This document shows, one piece after another, positions 15,490-21,575 of a DNA stretch of 21,575 nucleotides. The DNA lies in assembly GCA_052148155.1 (NCBI GenBank), contig JBKQIY010000132.1:1-21575 (forward strand), written 5' to 3'. Positions within the stretch are counted from its first letter, which is position 1; every line of letters begins with the position of its first letter. The notes beneath the pieces are model-generated. The model had not been told where the DNA came from and searched no databases. It saw nothing but the letters and a program-made list of their open reading frames with translations. Made by a program: the position numbers and the translations under genes. Origin of the DNA: JBBQER01 sp052148155. Its GTDB lineage: Bacteria; Actinomycetota; Acidimicrobiia; IMCC26256; PALSA-610.

Positions 15490-15996
15490 ATGCCCCCGAA
15501 GAACCAGCGCTGGTGGTTGACCCACGACAGCGAGTCTGTCCTGATCGACGCGCCGGCCGAACGCATCTACGACCTCGTCGCGGACATGGCCCGCATGGGC
15601 GAGTGGAGCCCGGAGTGCCAGCGCGTCGAGTGGACGGACGACAGCGACGGACCCGCACCGAACGCGAGGTTCGTCGGTCACAACCAGGGCGGGCCCTTCG
15701 GGCTCATGAAGTGGTCGCGACACGGTCGGGTGCTACGCGCTGATCGCGGGCGCGAGTTCGCGTTCGCGACCGAGGAGGGCGGCCGCGAGGGGACAGTCTG
15801 GCGCTATCGGTTCGAACCGTCAGGCGACCGCACCTGTGTCACCGAGTCGTACACAGTCGAGTGGATCCCGACGTGGGCGCGCATCCTGGATGTGCCGACG
15901 AACCGTCACCGCGAGCTCATCGCGGCGATGCGCCACACGCTCCAACAGCTCAAGACCGCGGCCGAGACCTCGATCACGGCAGGAGACGAGTCGTGA
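15490..15996 (+). CDS. SRPBCC-family protein (polyketide cyclase/START-like)
   Basis: 168 residues from ATG 15490, which is preceded by AAAGGAGGGGCG, the strongest ribosome site in the window; the open frame upstream runs through the operator and is not translated. VLIDAPAERIYDLVADMARM then GEWSPECQRVEW is the characteristic first strand-helix of SRPBCC proteins, and the C-terminal helix (HRELIAAMRHTLQQLKTAAE) closes the hydrophobic cavity. Such proteins bind or transform hydrophobic ligands. Its stop overlaps the start of the MBL hydrolase gene (GTGA), and both follow the TetR operator, so the three form a regulated unit. Confidence 0.88.
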   Translation: MPPKNQRWWLTHDSESVLIDAPAERIYDLVADMARMGEWSPECQRVEWTDDSDGPAPNARFVGHNQGGPFGLMKWSRHGRVLRADRGREFAFATEEGGREGTVWRYRFEPSGDRTCVTESYTVEWIPTWARILDVPTNRHRELIAAMRHTLQQLKTAAETSITAGDES

Positions 15997-16799
15997 TCAC
16001 CACCTATCGGGCAGCACCCGACATCGATGTGGTGAGCTCCACCGCCACGATCGCCGACTTCGGCAGCCTCGCGATCAACGCGTTCGTGATGCACGGCGAC
16101 GAACCGTTGCTGGTCGACACTGGCGCGGTCGTCGAGACCGACGACTTCATGACCGCGCTGCGAACGGTCATCGATCCGACCGAACTTCGGTGGATTTGGC
16201 TCAGTCACACCGATTTCGATCACATCGGGTCACTGCCCACGCTCCTGGACGAGAACCCCCAACTCCGCGTCATCACGACCTTCTTCGGGATGGGAATCAT
16301 GGGGCTCTCATCCACGCCGCTCCCGTTGGACCGGGTACGTCTCGTGAACCCGGGCCAGCGCATCAGGGTCGGCGACCGCACATTGCGTGCGATCAAACCG
16401 CCCGTCTACGACAACGCGGTCACGACCGGCTTCTACGACGCGACCTCACGCACGCTGTTCAGCGCCGATTGCTTCGGCGCGCTCTTGCGCGACGTTCCCC
16501 AAAGCGCGGCGGACATCTCCGACACGGACCTGCGCGACGGCCAGACCCTGTGGGTCACTATCGACTCGCCCTGGATCCACAACGTCGATCGCAAATTGTT
16601 CGCCGATCAACTCGCACAGATTGGCGGTCTCGACCCGACGATCGTGCTCAGCGGCCATCTCCCACCCGCGCCCGGCGCCATGCTCGACAAGCTGCTCGAC
16701 ACACTCGCAGCGGCACCTGACGCACCCACATTCGTCGGACCCGATCACGCCATGCTCGAACAGATGCTGGCCGGGATGACCGCTGGTCCCGCCGAATGA
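15993..16799 (+). CDS. MBL-fold metallo-hydrolase with HxDxDH motif
   Basis: 268 residues from GTG 15993 with AGGAGA upstream. The metallo-beta-lactamase fold is shown by LLVDTGAVVE (residues 39-48), WLSHTDFDHIGSLP, FSADCFGALL and LSGHLPP. The metal motif is H72-x-D74-x-D76-H77, where the usual second His is Asp; this occurs in the oxygen-binding/flavodiiron-like (ODP) branch of the superfamily rather than classical lactamases. It lacks a flavodoxin domain. Function is probably hydrolytic or redox with a dinuclear metal site; the substrate is unknown. Co-translated with the SRPBCC gene and presumably under the same TetR repressor. Confidence 0.9.
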   Translation: MITTYRAAPDIDVVSSTATIADFGSLAINAFVMHGDEPLLVDTGAVVETDDFMTALRTVIDPTELRWIWLSHTDFDHIGSLPTLLDENPQLRVITTFFGMGIMGLSSTPLPLDRVRLVNPGQRIRVGDRTLRAIKPPVYDNAVTTGFYDATSRTLFSADCFGALLRDVPQSAADISDTDLRDGQTLWVTIDSPWIHNVDRKLFADQLAQIGGLDPTIVLSGHLPPAPGAMLDKLLDTLAAAPDAPTFVGPDHAMLEQMLAGMTAGPAE

Positions 16800-16915
16800 C
16801 CCTTCGACGACGATCCGACACACCACGAGCGAGCGAGTGACAGCCCCAGATCGCGCCCCAGCACACCGGACAGCGACCGCCGCCCCTCTCGCCGGCACGG
16901 AGGCGTCGCGTCCAG

Positions 16916-17536
16916 CTATCCGGTGATCGTCAGCTCACCGCGGTCGGTCTCGATGCCAACGCTGCAGAGGCCGGGTACCGGGCGGTCGAGGATTCGAAGC
17001 GACACGTCAGCGTTTTCGGTCCAGTCCCGAAAGCGGGCCGGGTTGCGCGGCGTCACCGTAAGTGAGGTCACTCGTCGCGCGGCGTTTGGATGCGTCGCCG
17101 ACATCACGCCGGGATATTGCTCTTCGTGATCCCAATGCATGAAGAACGGCAATGTTCCGTCGGCGAGCGCGAGATCGAGCCCAGCGGCTCGCCAAGTCAG
17201 CAGCTCACCATCAGGTCGCACCCGCCGGCGATGCTCAACGCCGAGCCCGAGCCGCGTGGCGACCTCATCGATGGCGTCAGTTCGCAGCGACCAGCGCACC
17301 AGGCAGTCACCGTCGTTCGTCGCGCGAGTCAGGGCCCGCCCGTATTCGCTGTCCCGGGCCTGTTCGGGTGAGACGACGCCAAGCAGTTCGAGGTACTGCG
17401 CGCCCAGGGGAACCACACGATTCGCCGTCCCCAGTCCCGGATGCACGCCACCGTCGAGAACGTCGAAACCCAACATACGGAATCGATTCGTCGCGTCATG
17501 GAGATCTCGGACGCCCACGATGACCTGACTCAGCAT
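16916..17536 (-). CDS. Glyoxalase-like (VOC) domain protein
   Basis: With ATG 17536 the product is 206 residues and starts MLSQVIVGVRDLHDATNRFR, the first VOC strand and helix. FDVLDGGVHPGLGTANRVVP, then LGAQYLELLGVV, marks the glyoxalase-like subgroup (PF13468 type), and FFMHWDHEEQYPG and the C-terminal SVGIETD strand complete two paired modules. A second possible start is ATG 17551; longer frames back to 17644 add sequence with no family similarity. Several members are annotated only as 'VOC family protein'. Convergent with the MBL gene; no partner is evident. Confidence 0.8.
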   Translation of the reverse strand: MLSQVIVGVRDLHDATNRFRMLGFDVLDGGVHPGLGTANRVVPLGAQYLELLGVVSPEQARDSEYGRALTRATNDGDCLVRWSLRTDAIDEVATRLGLGVEHRRRVRPDGELLTWRAAGLDLALADGTLPFFMHWDHEEQYPGVMSATHPNAARRVTSLTVTPRNPARFRDWTENADVSLRILDRPVPGLCSVGIETDRGELTITG

Positions 17537-18005
17537 CAGCACGACACGCATCCTGTCCGACCAGAACGCAGCGCACCGCAACGCCGCCATTCCCATCTCG
17601 GCAGACAGCCGTTCCCAGCAGACGCCCGAATGAGCGGCTCCCACGGACAGGCATCCGGTGTCACCGAATGCGCTTCCCGTAACGACCGGGCCTCGGGTGT
17701 CACAGTTCGGATCTGAGTCCTTCTACGGCGGTGCGCGGCTGTGGGTGGGAGCATCCGCGACGCACTTCGGGAGCATCGTTGGCGGCTGATGGGGCACGGC
17801 GCGGTGGCGGTCGGTGGTGCATTGACCCCCGTTCAGTACGCGCGTCGAACGGTTGCGTGGTCGGTCGTGGCCAGGTCTTTCGGGCTCGCCGGCGCGGACG
17901 GGAGATTCGTCTGCGCTGCGGATTGCGTCTCGCGCCTGTCGCAAACGTGTCGGGTCGTACGCTGCATCCCTGAACCGGCCGAGTCTTTCCTCGAGGGGGA
18001 TTGTG
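17537..18005. other. 469-bp region without a supported gene
   Basis: Both strands were read. Several long open frames exist because of high GC, but none has a plausible start with ribosome site or a recognisable motif. A repeated GGTGTCAC occurs at about 17657 and 17695. The region presumably contains the promoter of the Rieske-GltS operon; I could not place -35/-10 elements with confidence. Confidence 0.5.
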
Positions 18006-19619
18006 GTGAATCTCGTTCGCATCGCGACGTGGAGTGAGGTGCTGGAGCGGGCGCCAACCGCCGCGATGGTTGAGGGCGTCGATCTGGTTATCGTGCGGCG
18101 AGGTGAGGAGCACTGCGTGCTGTACGGTCGCTGCCTCCATCGCGGGGCTTTGCTCGCCGACGGCAGCGTTGTAGGCGACGATCTGATCTGCGGTCTGCAC
18201 GGCTGGGACTACCGGATCGAGTCAGGGGTGAGCGCGTACAACAACGCGGAGGCGCTCGCGAAGTTCACGTCGGTCGTGGAGGGCGACGACCTGCTCGTCG
18301 ACCGCGACGAGGTGATCCGCTGGCAACTCCACCACCCGCAGCCGTACAACCCGGATGTGTACCAGGGCCTGTATACGGATCCGCACGGCGTCATCGAGGA
18401 GCCGTACGTGATGCGGATCCACGAGCTCGCTGCGCACGGCCTCGACAAGGTCGGGCATCACGGGTTCGTCGCCGCGATGGGGGTTCCACGCCAGCAGCTT
18501 CCCTCTTGGGATCAGATTCAGTTCGTGACCGCGCAGCTCGCCCGGCTCCCGCTCCTCGACGACGTCCCGGTCGGGACCGAGGTGTGCATCGGTCCGAACG
18601 CGCGCCAGCCTCTGTTCCTCGACATCCCGTTGTTCGTGTCGGACATGTCGTTCGGAGCGCTCTCGCAGGAGGCCAAGACCGCGCTCGCGCGTGGAGCACA
18701 ACTTGCGGGTACGGGCATCTGCTCGGGGGAGGGCGGCATGCTCCCCGAGGAGCAAGCCGAGAACTCCCGCTACTTTTACGAGCTCGCGTCGGCGCGGTTC
18801 GGGTGGTCGTGGGATGTCGTGAAGAAGGTGCAGGCGTTCCATTTCAAGCTGGGCCAGGGCGCCAAGACCGGCACCGGTGGTCACCTGCCCGGCGCGAAGG
18901 TGGTGGGACGCATCGCCGAGGTGCGCGGGCTGCCGGAAGGCACGCCTGCGGTTTCGCCGCCGACGTTTCCCGACTGGAACGGCGTCGACGACTTCCGCCG
19001 CTTCGCTGATGAGGTGCGCGAGCGTTCGGGAGGTATCCCAATCGGCGCCAAGCTTTCGGCACAGCATGTCGAGGCCGACATCGACGCCGCGCTCGAGATC
19101 GGTGTCGACTACATCATCCTCGACGGCCGAGGCGGCGGTACCGGTGCGGCGCCGCTGTTGTTCCGCGACAACATCTCGGTGCCAACGATTCCGGCGCTCG
19201 CGCGAGCTCGGCGGCATCTCGATCAGCGCGGCCGCCACGACGTGACGCTCGTGATCACGGGCGGGTTGCGCGACGCGGCCGACTTCGCAAAGGCACTCGC
19301 GTTAGGTGCCGACGCGGTCGCGATTGCCAACAGTGCGATACAAGCGGTCGGATGTCTCGGGATGCGGGCGTGCCACACCGACAACTGTCCGGTCGGCATC
19401 GCCACGCAGAAGCCGCATCTGCGTGCCCGGCTACCCGTCGACGAAGCATCGCAGCGGCTCGCGCGCTTCTTGCATGCAACCGTCGGGCTGATGGAAGTCC
19501 TCGCGCGTGCCTGCGGACGCGATCAACTGTCCGAGCTGTGCCTCGACGACCTCACGACCTTCGATCGCGACATGGCCGCTCTCGCCGGCGTCGCGTACGG
19601 AGGTGTAGGCAGTGTCTGA
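18006..19619 (+). CDS. Rieske domain fused to glutamate-synthase-type FMN/Fe-S domain
   Basis: 537 residues from GTG 18006, five bases after GAGGGGGA; GTG 18003 is the alternative. Residues 1-95 are a Rieske [2Fe-2S] domain with ligands C43, H45 (GRCLHRG) and C62, H65 (CGLHGWDY). From about 170 it is the FMN-binding glutamate synthase barrel: FVSDMSFGALSQEAKTAL, GAKTGTGGHLPG, ILDGRGGGTGAAP, then CLGMRACHTDNCPVG, where C450, C456 and C461 have the C-x5-C-x4-C spacing of the GltB [3Fe-4S] site. The amidotransferase domain of GltB is absent, so it is not a classical glutamate synthase. Electrons could pass between the Rieske centre, the 3Fe-4S centre and FMN. It overlaps the next gene by eight bases. 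Confidence 0.88.
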   Translation: MNLVRIATWSEVLERAPTAAMVEGVDLVIVRRGEEHCVLYGRCLHRGALLADGSVVGDDLICGLHGWDYRIESGVSAYNNAEALAKFTSVVEGDDLLVDRDEVIRWQLHHPQPYNPDVYQGLYTDPHGVIEEPYVMRIHELAAHGLDKVGHHGFVAAMGVPRQQLPSWDQIQFVTAQLARLPLLDDVPVGTEVCIGPNARQPLFLDIPLFVSDMSFGALSQEAKTALARGAQLAGTGICSGEGGMLPEEQAENSRYFYELASARFGWSWDVVKKVQAFHFKLGQGAKTGTGGHLPGAKVVGRIAEVRGLPEGTPAVSPPTFPDWNGVDDFRRFADEVRERSGGIPIGAKLSAQHVEADIDAALEIGVDYIILDGRGGGTGAAPLLFRDNISVPTIPALARARRHLDQRGRHDVTLVITGGLRDAADFAKALALGADAVAIANSAIQAVGCLGMRACHTDNCPVGIATQKPHLRARLPVDEASQRLARFLHATVGLMEVLARACGRDQLSELCLDDLTTFDRDMAALAGVAYGGVGSV

Positions 19620-21384
19620 GCCCACGCGGATCTGGCACAAGGTGGCAGAGGTCGACGAGCTGGCCGATGGGCGCGTCAAGACGGTCACCGCGGGTCGCAA
19701 AAGCCTCGCGCTCACCCGCTTCGACGGAGCGTACGGCGCGCTCGACAACCATTGCCCGCACCAGGGTGGCCCGCTCGGCGAAGGGTCGATCGAGAAGGGC
19801 TGGCTGCGCTGCCCGTGGCACGGCTACGACTACTCGCCGCTTACGGGCACCCCTCCACCCGGCTTCGCCGACGCGCCCGCGTGCTTCCCAGTCGAGGTCC
19901 GCGCCGACGGAATCTACGTTGCGGTCCCGCCCGAGCAGGCCCACCGACGCACCGTCTCCGACGTGATGGTCGACACGATGTGCGCGTGGGGCGTCACCCA
20001 TGTGTTCGGCATGGTCGGCCACTCCAATCTAGGGTTCGCGGACGCGATGCGCACTGCCGAGCAGCGTGGCGACCTCACGTTCATCGGGATCCGTCACGAA
20101 GGCGCGGCCGCGTTCGCAGCATCCGCCTACGGCAAACTCACCGGCAAGCTGGCCGCCTGCTTCGCGATCGCCGGTCCGGGCTCAACCAACCTGCTCACCG
20201 GGCTCTACGACGCCAAGGTCGACCGCGCGCCGGTGCTCGCGATCTCGGGGCAGGTTCCGTCGCAAGTGCGCGGACGGGGCGCGTTCCAGGACCTCGATCT
20301 CACCGCCGCCTTCGCCGACGTCGCGTTGTACTCGCAGACCGTGCAACGCGACTCCGACCACGCCGAGCTGATGAGCCTTGCGTGCAAGCATGCGCTGGTA
20401 CAGCGCGGCGTCGCGCACCTCGTGATCCCCGACGAGGTGCAGACCTTGGCTGCCGGCGACGCGTCCCGGGTCGGGTCCCCGATCGGCCGGTTGGCCGACA
20501 CCGCGATCTCGCCGCCCGAGAGCGCCGTCGAACGCGCGGCCACGCTGCTCGCCGGCGCGAAGCGACCGGTGATCGTCGTCGGGCACGGTGCGCGCGCAGG
20601 TATCGACGACGTCGTGCAGCTGGCCGAGCGGCTCCACGCGCCGATCGCGACGACGTTCAAAGCGAAAGGCATCGTCCCCGACAACCACCCGCTCGCGTGT
20701 GGTGTCCTCGGCCGCAGCGGAACGCCGATCGCATCCTGGCTCATGAACGAATCCGACCTGTTGGTCGTATTCGGCGCGTCGTTCGCCAATCACACCGGCA
20801 TTGCGTCGTACAAGCCGATCGTGCAGGTCGACGCCGAACCCGACGCGCTCGGTCGATTCCACCCAGTGACCGTGCCCGTCCTCGGCGACATCGCCGTGAC
20901 CGCCCGCAACCTCACGCGAGAGGTCGGCTCAGCGGTCAGGACCGTCGACCAGCGTCCCGACATCGTCGCCCGCCGCGCGATCTGGAACGCCGAGAAAGTG
21001 CGCCGTGCCGGCGACGACCGCGGCCTTGGCATCGCGTCCGCCGCGCTCTTCGCGGCGCTGTCCGAGCGCGTCCCCGCCGACGCCGTGATCGCGGTCGACG
21101 TCGGTAACAACACGTACTCGTTCGGACGCTACTTCGAATGCAAACGTCAATCAGTTCTCATGTCGGGCTACCTCGGCTCGATCGGCTTCGGATACCCAGC
21201 CGCGATGGGCGCGTGGGCGGCCGCGCCCGACCGACCGATCGTCGCGATTACCGGCGACGGCGGATTCGGGCAATACCTCGCCGAGCTGAACACCGCAGTG
21301 AAGTATCACATCCCGATCAAGCACGTACTGCTCAACAACGCGCAGCTTGGCAAAATCTCCAAGGAACAACGCGCGGCAATTTGA
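19612..21384 (+). CDS. Rieske domain fused to ThDP-dependent enzyme (C-terminally truncated)
   Basis: 590 residues from GTG 19612; GGAGG precedes it. Residues 1-105 are a Rieske domain with C48, H50 (CPHQGG) and C67, H70 (CPWHGYDY). From about 113 it is a pyruvate oxidase/acetolactate synthase-type enzyme: catalytic Glu E163 in IRHEGAAAFAASAYG, the middle domain (about 295-425), and the C-terminal pyrophosphate domain with GDGG (D549) and LLNN (N575-N576). It ends SKEQRAAI about 15 codons after NN, where related enzymes run on for about 100 residues or more. The truncation coincides with the start of AT-rich DNA. Reaction: probably decarboxylation or oxidation of a 2-keto acid, with the Rieske centre as electron partner; substrate inferred only from family. 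It overlaps the Rieske-GltS gene by eight bases. Confidence 0.87.
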   Translation: MSEPTRIWHKVAEVDELADGRVKTVTAGRKSLALTRFDGAYGALDNHCPHQGGPLGEGSIEKGWLRCPWHGYDYSPLTGTPPPGFADAPACFPVEVRADGIYVAVPPEQAHRRTVSDVMVDTMCAWGVTHVFGMVGHSNLGFADAMRTAEQRGDLTFIGIRHEGAAAFAASAYGKLTGKLAACFAIAGPGSTNLLTGLYDAKVDRAPVLAISGQVPSQVRGRGAFQDLDLTAAFADVALYSQTVQRDSDHAELMSLACKHALVQRGVAHLVIPDEVQTLAAGDASRVGSPIGRLADTAISPPESAVERAATLLAGAKRPVIVVGHGARAGIDDVVQLAERLHAPIATTFKAKGIVPDNHPLACGVLGRSGTPIASWLMNESDLLVVFGASFANHTGIASYKPIVQVDAEPDALGRFHPVTVPVLGDIAVTARNLTREVGSAVRTVDQRPDIVARRAIWNAEKVRRAGDDRGLGIASAALFAALSERVPADAVIAVDVGNNTYSFGRYFECKRQSVLMSGYLGSIGFGYPAAMGAWAAAPDRPIVAITGDGGFGQYLAELNTAVKYHIPIKHVLLNNAQLGKISKEQRAAI

Positions 21385-21501
21385 CATCATATGTTCACAA
21401 CTTCACATGTGTATCAACTTATAAGAACAAGCAAGGCTAACATTGTGACAGCAAAATGACGTAACTTGTCATGCCAAATTTTGGTCATAATTATATTTAT
21501 A
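21385..21501. other. AT-rich intergenic segment with abrupt composition change
   Basis: About one third G+C against two thirds elsewhere. It contains CACATGTG, a TGACA...TGTCA inverted repeat (about 21447-21471), and TATAAT (21497-21502). It could be an insertion-element end, a foreign gene's promoter, or an assembly junction. Confidence 0.5.
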
Positions 21502-21575
21502 ATGCGGAGACTCACCGGTATGGATTCGGGTGTGTATCTGGAGGTGGTAGTTGCGCCAGAACTGCTTGCTGCAAA
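21502..21575 (+). CDS. Start of an unidentified ORF running off the window
   Basis: ATG at 21502 opens a frame to the window end, MRRLTGMDSGVYLEVVVAPE then LLAA. The opening RLTGMDS..YLE faintly recalls wax ester synthase/diacylglycerol acyltransferases, but 24 codons are too few to decide. It follows the AT-rich segment directly, with no ribosome site; TATAAT overlaps its start codon, so that element would not drive it. Confidence 0.25.
   Translation, partial: MRRLTGMDSGVYLEVVVAPELLAA

Noticed and set aside
16800..16915. Terminator between the convergent MBL and glyoxalase-like genes
   Set aside because: No stem of useful length was found.
18222..19238. 338-codon minus-strand open frame opposite the Rieske-GltS gene
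   Set aside because: It is the low-stop mirror of a high-GC gene; the plus strand has conserved cluster ligands and FMN motifs throughout.
18006..19619. Classical glutamate synthase large subunit (gltB)
   Set aside because: The N-terminal amidotransferase domain is absent and replaced by a Rieske domain; the length is about a third of GltB.
19752..21107. 451-codon plus-strand frame within the ThDP gene
   Set aside because: Arginine- and proline-rich composition typical of an off-frame read; no motif, and the real frame has all ThDP residues.
1..21575. CRISPR array, tRNA or rRNA genes
   Set aside because: No regularly spaced repeats with spacers, cloverleaf or rRNA-like sequence was seen on either strand.

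Overview
The window is high-GC DNA (roughly two thirds G+C) with frequent GTG starts, tight 4-base stop/start overlaps, an F420-type luciferase-like oxidoreductase, LtrA and MmyB-like XRE sequences and a likely leaderless MerR transcript. Together these point to an actinobacterium, perhaps an uncultured lineage such as Acidimicrobiia; this placement is an inference. The last ~190 bases are abruptly AT-rich and do not match the rest.

Layout. 1-209: 5' part of an IS630-type transposase (minus), cut by the window edge. 276-3252: two-gene sugar-related operon, a GH2 glycosidase followed by a beta-propeller protein that carries a frameshift. 3253-4630: a decayed stretch with a broken M24 peptidase (minus) and a small possible Cys-rich ORF (plus). 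4631-5350: class I glutamine amidotransferase (minus). 5506-5613: fragment of a methyltransferase related to the intact one at 5709-6509, which overlaps a frameshifted NAD-dependent epimerase. 7366-9650: MerR regulator, aldo/keto reductase (frameshifted, with an 18-bp tandem duplication) and LLM flavin oxidoreductase, driven by a textbook MerR-type promoter with a 19-bp spacer. 9672-10856: NAD-dependent formate dehydrogenase (minus), preceded by an unlisted 33-codon ORF. 11123-11975: a rearranged ORF in which part of an XRE/MmyB-like regulator runs into the C-terminal half of LtrA. 12313-12627: small hypothetical protein. 12785-14446: three-PAS diguanylate cyclase (minus). 14745-16799: TetR regulator (minus) divergent from an SRPBCC protein and an MBL-fold hydrolase, with a 30-bp near-palindrome between them. 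16916-17536: glyoxalase-like protein (minus). 18006-21384: two overlapping genes, each with an N-terminal Rieske [2Fe-2S] domain, one fused to a glutamate-synthase-type FMN/Fe-S domain and the other to a ThDP-dependent enzyme. The ThDP gene is cut off just after its cofactor motif, at the start of the AT-rich tail.

The genes form small modules rather than one pathway. The most unusual is the Rieske-GltS / Rieske-ThDP pair: both proteins have their cofactor ligands, are translationally coupled, and could plausibly form an electron-transfer oxidoreductase that handles a 2-keto acid or amino acid. That function is inferred only from domains and coupling.

A recurrent theme is broken frames. Three plus-strand genes each need one extra base to be restored, and the M24 gene needs one base removed. 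This may be uncorrected sequencing indels, real gene decay, or both; the XRE-LtrA junction, the methyltransferase fragment and the truncated ThDP gene cannot be explained by single-base errors alone.
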